A stretch of 64,000 nucleotides of DNA from Ascidia mentula (Eukaryota; Chordata; Ascidiacea; Phlebobranchia; Ascidiidae): assembly GCA_947561715.1 (NCBI GenBank), contig OX387199.1, positions 22,821,001 to 22,885,000 on the forward strand, written 5' to 3'. The position numbers were made by a program, and so were the translations under genes. Below are positions 1 through 9,636 of this stretch, piece after piece. The notes under the pieces were generated by a model. It was not told the DNA's origin. It saw only the letters and a list, made by a program, of their open reading frames with translations, and made no database searches. Position 1 is the stretch's first letter, and the number at the start of each line of letters is the position of its first letter.

Positions 1-256
1 GCTGGGGCATTTCATGTTGTTATTCACAACCACAATCTCTGTAGATTTCTACAAAATCAGTGTCAAATTTTAAATAGGTCAGAAAACGTCAATAAAATAT
101 CCTAGACTTTTTGTCAGAAATAAAATATCCTACAGTGTTTTTGGTCAAGAATACACAATTTTGAAATCTTATTATTTTTAAAATTAATTCAAGAACACAG
201 ACAGCTCTATTTCAAAAAGTGTTGAAAACCATAAAAAAGATTTAGATCCCAAAGAC

Positions 257-1340
257 CTGTTTAAAAGTATAGGAAGGGTGGGAAGCAATGACTTTATATT
301 TCCCAGGCAGAACTCCCTCAAACGAATAATGTCCATCTTCAACTGTGGTTGTTTTAAGGTAGGAACCACTGTCAGGGGTGCTTAAGGCAACTTCAACATC
401 TTTCGGACCCCCAGAATTTGATCCAACAGTCAAAATCTACATTAAATGAGAATTCAAAACCTCAAATTTAAGTTTGGATTACCGGTTTCTGCAACTACTT
501 ATTCAAATAGAATTAAGACATAGAAAAGTACATTTTATTTGATAACAACATGTTATGACCAGGTATGCTCCTTCATCGCTTTAAACTAATGTTATTTAAA
601 ATAATTAAATGTTACGGCTGGTTTGTTAACTTACTTGTTATTACAGGAAAACTACACATTACTCATACCTGTCCAGTCAGCATGAACCCTTTAAAAATAA
701 AGTTGATGTCTTTCCCAGTTGTGCATGGGTCGGTCATTCCATCGACATTCAAATTTACTGAAGTAGGCTCTGTAATGTATTCGTATATTTTCAACGTTTT
801 GTTCTGTTTAGTTCTGAAACATTAAAACTTACCAAACTTCCATCCCTTGGGAGGTTCAATCTTCAATATGAAAGCACCCTACAAAGTATATATATGATCT
901 GTTATATATAAAGTTATCAATATTTTGGTCGACAAAAGCTGGAATGTCATTGGGTTTCACAAAGTGCTTTACCTTGTCCACAAATGGAACCATGAAATAA
1001 CCATTATTGGGGGCACATTCAGTTTGATATTTTAAAATCCCATCCACAGTTAAAAGTTGAATCTGCAATGTAAATTATGGAGTCTCAGAATGGTTGAGTA
1101 CAATTTTTTGATTAGTTTGCGTTTGCAAATTAATACTACAGTAACTTACCCTAATACAAAATTTTTTGGGTAAAGTAATATTTTAACCATTACAGGAAAA
1201 GATAATGTTTTATTGCACGTTACCTCAATTTGCGAGAAATCAATGCCGACATCAGCTTTTACAAAACCACCACATCCAAGAATTTCCTGGCTGGTCGCAA
1301 CAGCAATAAAATTCAAGAAAGCGATTAGATGCAACTGCAT
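257..1340 (-). CDS. NOMO1: NOMO (nodal modulator), first five coding exons, 3' part outside window
   Basis: Large ER-membrane glycoprotein with a luminal stack of Ig-like/carboxypeptidase-regulatory-like beta domains; in vertebrates it works with nicalin and TMEM147 in the BOS complex at the ER translocon. Five exons join in phase with GT-AG borders: 1224-1340, 973-1062, 833-878, 669-769 and 257-436. The start ATG at 1338-1340 opens a signal peptide (MQLHLIAFLNFIAVATSQ) followed by EILGCGGFVKADVGIDFSQIE, the conserved NOMO N-terminus. Exon 2 holds KYQTECAPNNGYFMVPFVDK, exon 3 FILKIEPPKGWKFG, and exon 5 has the motif GxYSFEGVLPGKYKVIASHP typical of these beta domains. Only about 150 of roughly 1200 residues are in view; the rest lies left of base 1. 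A possible upstream in-frame ATG at 1350-1352 would add four residues before the hydrophobic stretch, so the inner ATG is preferred. The deiodinase gene lies upstream in the same direction. Confidence 0.9.
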
Positions 1341-1999
1341 TGTGTTATCCAATTACTCGAACAGTTATTGAGACTCTGTGAAGTAATTTTTCCAAGCGTT
1401 TGCAGGCGAATTACAAAGCAACATTAACCAAACTCTTCCAGACCAATTCTTCAGACGAACAAGCAAACTTTTCAGAATTGCATGTGAAACACTTGCTGCA
1501 ACATTTACAGCTTGCTTAGAAGTACAAATGTTACATTTATTCACAAGCAAGTATTTTTTTAGAAATTAAAAAATTCCATTCAATGAGTGTTTTTTAAATA
1601 ATTGTTTCAAACAGTTTTGTTTTTGACATAATTATGTATGAAAGCATGGTATACCGAACATATGTTTAGTATACTACGATAAAAGGGACTCTAAGTGGCA
1701 CCTTTAAAGTAATTACGTTTAGAGCGTGACCTACATTTATTCATGCGTTGAAAATGAGAACCAATGTTTTTATTGATTCTAAAAAATCAAATCAAATCTT
1801 CCTTATTATTTTCTTTCAAGCAAAATCCTTCTTTAAATGTTGGTTGCAAGTTGTGGAGCATTAAGTTTATTAAAGGTGCGATTGTTGCAAAAGGTTGTAA
1901 ACAGAAACTTGTACTCGACTTCAGTGTAAGCATTAAAAGCAATAAGTTGACCGTTTTCTGTAAATCATTTTATTTTACAAGCAACGAAACGCGACAAAA
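1341..1999. other. spacer between NOMO start and deiodinase SECIS
   Basis: No gene seen. It should hold the NOMO promoter and the end of the deiodinase 3' UTR. An AATAAA on the minus strand at 1769-1774, about 540 bases after the deiodinase stop and beyond the SECIS, is a plausible poly(A) signal. No clear TATA box was found for NOMO. Confidence 0.5.
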
Positions 2000-2067
2000 C
2001 AAACAGACATATTTCGGTTTCTGGCAGTAAAGATTTTTACCAGAAACGTCATAAATTTTTGTGTTTG
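2000..2067 (-). promoter_or_regulatory. SECIS element of the deiodinase mRNA
   Basis: On the minus strand a hairpin shows the SECIS core. ATGAC at 2048-2052 is followed by GTTTCTGG (2040-2047), an apical loop that begins TAAAAA (2034-2039), the perfect partner CCAGAAAC (2017-2024), then CGAA (2013-2016). This gives the TGAN/NGAN non-Watson-Crick quartet, an 8-bp helix and unpaired adenines about ten bases above the quartet, as in known eukaryotic SECIS elements. A lower helix forms between CAAACA (2062-2067) and TGTTTG (2000-2005). TAAA and TTTA in the loop can form a small extra helix, as in type II SECIS. The element lies about 250-315 bases after the stop codon, the expected 3' UTR place, and explains how the in-frame TGA at 2939-2941 can be read. 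Confidence 0.85.
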
Positions 2068-2315
2068 CCAAATTTGTTGCTCGTTGACGGTAAAAAAACG
2101 CCATCGTGGCGCAAGCATTCCTCACCAAACAACAGAGAAATCACATCAAAATAAATACATTTGAGGTTTGTTTAAACGATGAGTGGGTGAACTGGACCTC
2201 ATGTCACTCCAATTAACAGCATGAAAACAGACATAAAGCTAATTCAGTTGAAATCTTTGTCTCAGGTTGGTAGAAATGCAATGATTGTTTTCCGGCGACT
2301 TTTTAATTATTAATA

Positions 2316-3121
2316 TCAGGAAGCTCGTTTGGTTTGGCGTTCCAAAACTTTTTCAAGTTTCGAAATCTTGTAACTGAAAGGGCCTCGACCTCCAATGAAG
2401 GTGATTTTTCCATCCAAAATCATGTAAAGTCGTTCCGGCATCGCGCCGTACGCTCGATTCGCTTCATTGTTCATATTGTCGGCCAGCACGATGACGTCAC
2501 CCTTCAATACGTCATCGCTGAATACTTGGGCGGCGGCAAGACGGTCTTGGATGGTTTTGTGGGCGGGGTACTGATATTTGTTGCTCTTTCGTTTCCATCC
2601 ATCGATCGGATGGGATTCCATGATGTAAACTGTGATGAAGTCGGCTTTGTCGCTGTAAGTTTCAACCAATCGGATGAAGCGGTCAGTCTGCAACACAGGT
2701 TACGCTTGGTTTGGGACGTGAATGGTGTTAAGATCAAAACACAATGTTTTAAAGACAGTTATTATTTTGCTGGAGGTTCCCCTTAAATGATTGGGAATTA
2801 AATGAAACTCGCAATTAATGTAAATATCTAACCGGATTAATTCAAGATTCATTGCGGGATTGACAAAATTGTCTCAAGCTCTCACACATGCTGTAACCCC
2901 GCCCCATCCTCCACACAAACCTTCGCCATGAAATACTGTCATGTCGACGATCCGAAGTTCACCACCAGGGGGCGCCCCGGAGTCGCGCATTCGAGAAGTT
3001 TTATTTCCTTTCCAGTCCTGAGCATGTGGAGTTGCACGTCCGGGGCATCCCCGCCCACGGTGGTCACTCTGCTCGATTGAATTCGACGAAATTCCAACAG
3101 TGCGGTCACTACGTTGGCCAT
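2316..3121 (-). CDS. DIO: iodothyronine deiodinase, selenoprotein (two exons seen, N-terminal anchor exon not found)
   Basis: Thioredoxin-fold selenoenzyme that removes iodine from thyroid hormones. Exon 2921-3121 encodes GRPLVVNFGSST, then TGA (2939-2941), then QYFMAK; this is the deiodinase active site NFGSCT-Sec-PPF, so the TGA is selenocysteine. The usual Cys two before Sec is Ser here. After a 233-base intron, exon 2316-2687 reads in phase through TDRFIRLVETYSDKADFITVYI, the catalytic ESHPIDGW block (family: EEAHPSDGW), DRLAAAQVF, AYGAMPERLYMILDGKI and GGRGPFSYKISKLEKVLE. The stop TGA is at 2316-2318. The visible part is about 190 residues against about 250-270 for the family. The missing part is the N-terminal membrane anchor. 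ATG 3119-3121 directly follows a cag acceptor, so I think an upstream exon exists in 3200-4500 but could not identify it. Start uncertain, identity firm. Confidence 0.9.
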
Positions 3122-3199
3122 CTGCGCGATTGTAAAGTATTCAGTTAGCTGATGTTGCTCGAAAATGACAAGACGCACGGAAAATTAAGGATTTTAATG

Positions 3200-4500
3200 C
3201 GGATTTGATTCTTGATACAGATTTTCCAGATTTGTCTCGAACATTTTTGAACAATTCCATTGACAACAATTTCTCGAAGAAATCATTTAATTTTCGACTT
3301 TGTTTGTTTCAAACCTTCAAACTAAAACCTTCACTTTCCTATTCACCACAACAACTTTCCTATCGACCGATTTCAAAAAACAACCACACGCAAAATATCC
3401 TCCATCAAAGTCCAAGCAATTCTAACGCCGGACGAATTTTAAACAGCTTCGTTTGTTTATTTGATTTCCAATTGTGTTTTTCCAGCTCCTGCGTTTATTT
3501 TAAATCCTCCCACCTCCGGGCATAACGAAACGTAATTGAATCGAGCTTCTCTATTATGACGCAATAGGACGGGCTGATTTTAGTAAAGTTTAAGAAAACA
3601 CGTCGAGATTGAGAAGAAATTGCGACAAAACAAGTTTTAATTTCTCGGGAAGTTTCTTTAAGCGTCGAGAATTGCGCGAACAATGACAGAGTTGAGATAG
3701 CGGTTAAAATGCGGAGGAAAAATTAATCGTTTAAAAAATCAATTAAGAATGGCGAAACTTTATACATGCCCTTGGTTAATTGCTTTATTCCGTCTACATT
3801 GCAATAATTTTACCGTGATTTGGTGAAGAGTGATAGAAAGTATATTGGATCTAAACAAGCTACCCTGACCGACTGTCAACCAATAACCTTGTCAAGAGTT
3901 TTTGTCTAAGGCTGAAGGGATCGATTAAACAGATCTGCTTCTATGTCATAGAATATATTTTGTGCTCTTTCAGGCAAAACATACGTTCCTCAGTCGCATG
4001 TTTAACCGGTATTCCAGCTTTGCGCAGAAACTACATTTAATGTTCTTCAAACAAATATTTTTAGAAACAAAATGTGCGAAAAAAATATTTGCTTCTTTTA
4101 ACCCAAACTGCAACAAAAACCCTCGATATTGACGGAATGACACCGCTGTCACTCCACCTTCGTATTATTGACTGTTTGTAGCCCATAATGTGTTCTCGTT
4201 TGCAGCGACTGCAACTTCTACCATCGTCACTGAGTTGTCTAGCGCTGATTGGTGGCTGGTAATCCTGCTTCCTTTGTATTCTGGTATTGTTTTCACAAGC
4301 AGATCTTCCAGACAAGCATCGACCGCCTGCGGTAACCGACCCATTCCGCCTCGTCATTGTGACTTGCTTGTCGTGAACCACTTAATTACTTCATTTTGGA
4401 AGCGACACCGTCTAGCTAATTCGAGTTTTGGGACGCGCGGCGGTGCATTGTTACAATTGATTACGTCACGGTATTGCACACATTCTCTGCCAACACGTGG
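3200..4500. other. stretch without a recognised gene
   Basis: Several short open frames occur on both strands (for example 3205-3525 plus and 4061-4381 minus). None shows a domain, a repeated family or a splice pattern I trust. The deiodinase promoter and its N-terminal exon probably lie here. Confidence 0.4.
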
Positions 4501-4530
4501 ATGAAACAATCTGGTATTTGTTTAATTTGA

Positions 4531-4660
4531 CTTCAAAAATTGAAATATTGGGATTTACTCAAAACTGGAGATGCAGGCCTAGCGATCACTGCAACTTTCG
4601 TAATCACACTAAAAAAAGCATTAGCTTTTGCTGCAGGATCAGCCTGGCTATGATCAGGAA
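4531..4660 (+). repeat. dispersed repeat R1, copy 1
   Basis: A segment beginning cttcaaaaattgaaatattg and containing gatgcaggcctagcgatcac and ggatcagcctg recurs in reverse orientation at 46646-46760 inside a dynein intron, with about 80-90% match by eye over some 115 bases. It has no coding capacity, so it looks like a short non-autonomous mobile element. Confidence 0.7.
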
Positions 4661-4838
4661 TATATATTTCGCCCCATGGGCATCTTCAGTTCCTTACAGT
4701 AAACACAATAAACATTCGTTCAGAACGGTTTAAACACAACTTTGATCAGGTGTATCTCAACAACCATCAGTCGCTGTATCAATCTAGTTTTTTCGCCAAA
4801 AATGTTTCAAAATTATGAACATCTCTGTCACACGCCCT

Positions 4839-4896
4839 TTAAGTGATTGTGATTCGTGGTCAGGATAATCCGGGTTCGAATCCCGCTGTGGCAAAA
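4839..4896 (+). repeat. tRNA-related SINE fragment, family 2
   Basis: The stretch gattcgtggtcaggataat followed by ccgggttcgaatcccgctgt has a perfect pol III B box (GGTTCGAATCC) flanked by a T-arm-like stem, and matches the reverse complement of 42411-42500. No full cloverleaf or A box was found, so it is a SINE piece rather than a tRNA gene. Confidence 0.55.
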
Positions 4897-5153
4897 CAGT
4901 TTTGACTTTGTTACATGTTTTTTGCACAGGGGTTTTGAACTCGAGATGTTCGTGTTTATGAACCTTTGACTAAACATTTCGTACAGTACAGCATAGCACT
5001 GGTATGTTGGTGAATGGCCCAAAATATGGTCGGCAATTAGGTGAATTCTTATCTAAACTGGACAAAAGCAAAACCAATATGTCACAAGTTTTGAAATGCA
5101 GCTGGGTATTTATTTTTAAACAGGAAACACCAAGACCGGGTTCACGTTTTAAT

Positions 5154-5711
5154 TTACTGACTGAGAAGTTGCTTCAGCTCATCCGGTATTTCATCTTCCT
5201 CGGGCATGTTGTCGGTCTCAGCTGTGAAGAAAAAACAAATTTTATCAACCTTGCTCTGTGTGTGGAACATTCATCGTTAACAACCTGCAGGCTGCGTCGT
5301 AAACAAGCAAGTGGTCAATTGTAAAAGATTCCCTATTGCACCGGATATATAAGATTGGTGGTCGAGCATTCTTATCAAGAAATCGAGAATAAAGGAAAAC
5401 ACGAGTAATGAAAGTTCCAGTCGGATGCACACGATGTTAAGTTTGAATCGAACAATTCTTTATCCCACAATGAGCTAATCGGATAGTTTAAGCATTCCAC
5501 GCGATTCAAGTGATCGTGAATGTAAGAATAGATTTGCTTGCTACTCACCTTCTTGTTGGTCGTATCGACGTCGCCTGGCGTAATATCGTCGTCGCCTGGC
5601 GTAATATCGTCGTCGCCTGGCGTAGTATCTTCGCCTACGAGCCCAAAGCCAACCTTCGCTGACCGTGCTGGCCACGAGAAGAAGTCCAAGAATGAGAAGA
5701 AGCTTGTTCAT
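5154..5711 (-). CDS. Arg/Tyr-heptad cationic peptide precursor, copy 1 (four heptads)
   Basis: Small secreted precursor, 76 residues, two coding exons (5549-5711 and 5154-5221) plus a 5' UTR exon starting at 5771. Exon 2 encodes the signal peptide MNKLLLILGLLLVASTVSEG, then WLWA and four Arg-rich units of the type RRRRYYA, ending YDQQE. The core has 16 arginines and 2 acidic residues. The last exon joins through a split codon and encodes an acidic tail (ETDNMPEEDEIPDELKQLLSQ split after residue 20), with eight acidic residues, which could neutralise the core until it is cut off. Signal, cationic core and acidic tail is the layout of ascidian antimicrobial peptide precursors (Ci-MAM-A, Ci-PAP-A, styelins, clavanins), but the sequence itself is not one I recognise. 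A poly(A) signal lies at 5109-5114. Unlike other copies it lacks the intron minisatellite, and its intron 2 and 3' flank are unrelated to theirs. Confidence 0.75.
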
Positions 5712-5770
5712 GTTCTGCAAATAGTAAGTATTAGACGTCGATCGAGTTGCGAGTGAATAAGCTCACTTAC

Positions 5771-5830
5771 CGATCTGTTGTCCGATACAAACTGTCCAAT
5801 CCCCTGTAATCATTTACTTTTATAAACGTT
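5771..5830 (-). promoter_or_regulatory. TATA promoter and 5' UTR exon of peptide copy 1
   Basis: Minus strand TATAAAAG at 5817-5824 sits about 30 bases before the probable start of a noncoding exon (from about 5805 down to 5771) that ends in a consensus gtaagt donor. A 56-base intron then leads to the exon with the ATG, whose acceptor is tttgcag at 5715. Confidence 0.7.
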
Positions 5831-5890
5831 TCACTGAAAACTTCCCACCAATTTACTTCAAAATTCCTGATAAACTTCCGTGAAGTTGAA

Positions 5891-6416
5891 ATGATTACGC
5901 GAATTCCTGGGACTTTATTTCCTCTGATGGGATTTCCGCTGTTGGCCGCACAATCTGTTCCAGCTTGCAAATATCATGGTGTATCTCGCGGAAGGAAGAG
6001 GTTACAAAGAACAATTTGTCTAAATATTAATCCTAATTTTCCTGTAACCAGGGTTGCAACCACAAAAATATGCTCTCTGCATTTTGATGCCGAAATTTAT
6101 TTGTATGTGATGACGTAAGTCAGAAACAAGCACGTTTACAGAAATAAGCAGATTTGTATCTTCCAAGACACTGCTTGTAAAAATAAACAGAAATCTTAGA
6201 ACTAATGTAACGCTACCCTGTCTACAATAAACCACATGTGTGTGCAAAATGACTGGGTTTCTTTCAACAATATTGTGGCTGTCGTGGTGATGCAACCACG
6301 CAGGAAAAACAACAAAACTAATCTTCGAATTCTGCCAACATGGATTGAAGCAAAATTAGGATATCCAGGAAAGAAGCTGAGGATATTGCGTTTATTCTGG
6401 AAGTTTCAAGCTTAGA
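5891..6416 (+). pseudogene. possible two-exon gene divergent from peptide copy 1, broken
   Basis: An open frame from ATG 5891 runs 75 codons to a gtaagt donor at 6114-6119. A second frame after tttctttca at about 6266 could add about 48 codons (QPRRKNNKTNLRILPTW and so on). Near the end of the first exon TTKICSLHFDAE recalls the C-x2-H-F end of a THAP zinc finger, but the earlier Cys pair and Trp are not convincing. In this unit the acceptor is caa rather than cag. Units 2 and 3 keep the acceptor; unit 4 has small indels in both parts. Probably a decayed exon pair or chance. Confidence 0.25.
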
Positions 6417-6687
6417 GTTCCACAGTAAAGCCAAACTTTTACGAAACAAAGTTTGAATCCCTTAGCTATAAGTTTTAGAAGTGCCCAAAATAATTCCAGA
6501 CTCGGCTTATTTCTCGCACAGATCGAACAAATTTTATAATTTCAACACAAATTCTCTGTGGCGACCTTTTCATCTAAAGTAACCTCCACCCACGTGACTG
6601 TGGGTTATTTACAACCGGTTTATACAAAGTGAACAAATATGTTTACTTAATTTAAGGATGGCACACGTTCCCTGCATGCAGAACTAA

Positions 6688-8055
6688 CAAACTTCCTATG
6701 ATATTGGTTGGGAATATTCGGCATATAGTGATTTTGGACACCGCCCTCCTGTATACGTTCACTTTTATTTACACTTTAATTTACACTAGAATCGTAATGT
6801 ATAAATTCCATTCCACCTGATGCCATAGGTTGCATAGCCGCTGTGGCCACTAAATGCACGTTCCATGCATGCAGCACTTAACCCAGCCACCTATATTTGT
6901 CATTGCTACGCTTAGAAATACAAAATCTTTAGTATGTGCAATGCCTTTAATTTGGTGCAAGTTGCAATCCAGTCCGTAAACCTAAGTGTCCACGCTAAAC
7001 TTGTCCTGCAGAAAGTTGGGGTCCTCGGTCTGAACACAAGGCAGGAAGATCCACTCACGAATAAATCTGTTTCCACTGCTTTCGTGAATTTCCATACTCG
7101 AAAAATTTCGGGATTTCGTCGTTAACATTCACAGTCGTTAGAAATGTGTGAACATAAAATACGAAACCGCAAGATGACAAAGTTTAGAATTGCATTGAAA
7201 CAACAGCTGCAAAGTGACATTCGCACATGCAAGACAACAATCGTTTCGGCTTCACTGATGGATATTTCGCTGCATTTTAGCTTTTTACAAACTTGTAGAG
7301 GGCAAAACGGAACAAAAGAACGCAGAATTGCATGATGTTTCTGTTGCTTCCAGGCATAATGTGTTTCAATAACATCACGTGATTTTACAAGCGGTGTTAG
7401 CGTTATTTTTTCGTTTGTTTCGTTTTCTTGGTGTTAGTTGTGTGCTGTACCTGTATCATTACCCTGAGAAAGCCTTGCTGGATAACAGGCGAAACGTCAG
7501 TTAATACAAGTTACGTTTTTAATGTGCCAGAAGAACAGACTAATAGAATACAGTAACGCATCTTGCTGCCACATGGCAAGGCAGAATCGCCATAACTGCG
7601 AAGGTCCTGACTTGACGGTCTCAGCTATCGTATACAGATCATTATACAGGTTCACTGGCATTGCAGCTTGATCATCCACTTTTCCCGAAGTACAGGCGAG
7701 ATCTGAAAAATCAAGCTTCCGGTGAGATTTGAACTCACAACCCTGTGCTTACTCAACGCTCCACCGACTGAACTACAGAAAAAATAATTGTAAAAGTTGA
7801 TGAGTTGTGAATGAGATTGTGGATTGATTTCTAGTTTTGTGAATTGGTTTTCTTTACTTTAAGCTGATCCAAACGTATCTGTTTAACAAACTTCCTATGA
7901 TATTGGTTGGGAATATTCGGCATATAGTGGTTTTGGACACCGCCCTCCTAAATACGTTCATTTTCTTACACTTTGATTTACACTAGAATCGTAATGTATA
8001 ACTTTCACTTATTACCATAGTTAGCATAACGCTGTGGCCGCTAAATGCTGAACTA
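6688..8055. repeat. inserted 1.2-kb block flanked by direct copies of a 170-bp segment, unit 1
   Basis: A segment beginning aacaaacttcctatgatatt and running through ggacaccgccctcct and cgtaatgtata occurs at 6688-6856 and again, about 85-90% alike, at 7885-8055. The same pair occurs in units 2 and 3. Unit 4 has the segment only once (16405-16565), so the DNA between the two copies (6857-7884) is extra there. It contains a tRNA-like SINE piece and a cgaaacgtcag repeat motif but no credible gene. Confidence 0.75.
7716..7780 (-). repeat. tRNA-derived SINE fragment, family 1 (unit 1)
   Basis: On the minus strand CTGTAGTTCAGTCGGTGGAG resembles a tRNA D-arm with A box. GGGTTGTGAGTTCAAATCTC carries a B box, followed by ACCGG. 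The anticodon stem is not tRNA-like. The same sequence recurs in units 2 and 3 and, diverged, at 18207-18276, so it is a mobile or carried-along SINE piece. Confidence 0.6.
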
Positions 8056-8342
8056 CCCACATTTCCCAGCGCCCTCGATTCTTTAGAACCTCCTGTATTA
8101 TTTCAAACGCGCTGTAGGAGTTTAAGTCAACCCAAAACTATTTTGGAAAACGTCATCAAACCGAAATTGTAACAATTATTTTCAAAATTAAACTTAATAA
8201 CTGTGGCCAAATTTATCTTGTAGAAACATAAACTAAATCTCAACAGAAACCAGAAATCAAGCAGAGGATTTTCAGGTGCAAGAAGTGAATTTATTTTGTT
8301 TTCATAACGAAACAAAAAGTCATTTTTGATTCCATGTCGATA

Positions 8343-8931
8343 TTAATGACTGAGAAGTTCTTTCAGCTCATCCGGTATTTCATCTTCTTGGGGCTTGTTA
8401 TCAGTCTCAGCTGTGAAGAAAATAAAAAGATTTTGATTCGGGAGTTCTTTGTAAGAAACGAGCATAAATAATACGTCATATGAAACAGTAAATTTCAGTG
8501 ATATTTTTGCAGTGATAAGTTCCGTTAATTCGTTATTGGATTTTCGTAGTCGTATCTCTCAATATGGAGGCGGTACATCAGCACGAAATGTCAATAAACT
8601 GGCATTGCTTGACTGGAAAATATGCACTGTAGGTGTGCACTGCAGATGTGCACTGTAAATGTGCACTGTAGATGTGCACTATAGATGTGCACTGTAGATG
8701 TGCACTGTAAGTGTGCACTGTAGATGTGCACTGTAAGTGTGCACTGTAGATGTGCACTGTAGATGTGCACTGTGGAGATGAAAACTTACCTTCTTGCTGG
8801 TCATAATATCGTCGTCGCCTGGCGTAATATCGTCGTCGCCTGGCGTAGTATCTCCTACGAGACCAAAGCCAACCTTCGCTGACCGTGCTGGCCACGAGAA
8901 GAAGTCCAAGAATGAGAAGAAGCTTGTTCAT
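8343..8931 (-). CDS. Arg/Tyr-heptad cationic peptide precursor, copy 2
   Basis: 69-residue secreted precursor from exons 8790-8931 and 8343-8410, spliced through gtaagt and ttcacag borders. The signal peptide MNKLLLILGLLLVASTVSEG is identical to copy 1. The core is WLWSRRRYYARRRRYY then ARRRRYYDQQE, with 11 arginines, six tyrosines and two tryptophans. The tail AETDNKPQEDEIPDELKELL plus SH is acidic and probably amphipathic. The core repeats every seven residues because the DNA repeats every 21 bases. The family role is inferred to be haemocyte or epithelial antimicrobial defence from the precursor layout; binding of nucleic acid or of another polyanion is an alternative. AATAAA lies at 8290-8295, about 50 bases past the stop. 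The promoter is identical to those of copies 3 and 4. Confidence 0.78.
8622..8775. repeat. 13-bp GTGCAC minisatellite in intron 2 of copy 2, 12 units
   Basis: Twelve head-to-tail copies of gtgcactgtagat with variants (gtaagt, ataga, gtaaat). The last unit runs into the splice donor of exon 2. On the coding strand each unit reads atctacagtgcac, so each carries an acceptor-like acag. Confidence 0.95.
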
Positions 8932-8990
8932 GTTCTGCAAATAGTAAGTATTAGACGTCGATCGAGTTGCGAGTGAATAAGCTCACTTAC

Positions 8991-9050
8991 CGATCTGTTG
9001 TCCGATACAAACTGTCCAATCCCCTGTTAGCCTTTACTTTTATAAACGTT
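8991..9050 (-). promoter_or_regulatory. TATA promoter and 5' UTR exon of peptide copy 2
   Basis: TATAAAAG on the minus strand at 9037-9044. The noncoding exon ends at 8991 with donor gtaagt, and its sequence is the same as in copies 1, 3, 4 and 6 apart from a few bases near the start site. Confidence 0.7.
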
Positions 9051-9110
9051 TCACTGAAAACTTCCCACCAATTTACTTCAAAATTCCTGATAAACTTCCG
9101 TGAAGTTGAA

Positions 9111-9636
9111 ATGATTACGCGAATCCCTAGGACTTTATTTCTTCTGATGGGATTTCCGCTGTTGGCTGCACAATCTGTTCCAGCTTGCCAACATTATCGT
9201 GTATCTCGCGGAAGGAAGAGGTTACAAAGAACAATTTGTCTAAATATTAATCCTAATTTTCCTGTAACCAGGGTTGCAACCACAAAAATATGCCCTCTGC
9301 ATTTTGATGCCGAAAGTTATTTGTATGTGATGACGTAAGTCAGAAACAGGCACGTTTACAGAAATAAGCAGATTTGTATCTTCCAAGACACTGCTTGTAA
9401 AAATAAACAGAAATCTTAGAACTAATGTAACGCTACCCTGTCTACAATAAACCACATGTGTGTGCAAAATGACTGGGTTTCTTTCAGCAATATTGTGGCT
9501 GTCGTGGTGATGCAACCACGCAGGAAAAACAACAAAACTAATCTTCGAATTCTGCCAACATGGATTGAAGCAAAATTAGGATATCCAGGAAAGAAGCTGA
9601 GGATATTGCGTTTATTCTGGAAGTTTCAAGCTTAGA
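9111..9636 (+). other. possible divergent two-exon frame in unit 2 (intact)
   Basis: Same layout as at 5891. The first frame 9111-9335 leads to a gtaagt donor and the second frame follows tttctttcag at about 9487, ending TTCTGGAAGTTTCAAGCTTAG. Spliced it would encode about 123 residues rich in Arg/Lys near the end, with THAP-like CSLHF-type residues (here CPLHF). Because the older unit 4 copy does not keep the frame, coding is doubtful. Confidence 0.25.

Noticed and set aside
2334-2786. 150-codon plus-strand frame opposite the deiodinase
   Set aside because: Shadow of the conserved minus-strand exon; no domain of its own.
2939-2941. TGA as a nonsense mutation making the deiodinase a pseudogene
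   Set aside because: It lies exactly at the Sec position, both exons are otherwise intact and in phase, and a SECIS hairpin follows in the 3' UTR.
8679-8909. Alternative minus-strand frame through the peptide exon (MDFFSWPARSAKVGFGLVGD with TPGDDDI repeats)
   Set aside because: It is another frame of the same 21-bp repeat, has no signal peptide, runs into the intron minisatellite, and does not join to the conserved last exon.
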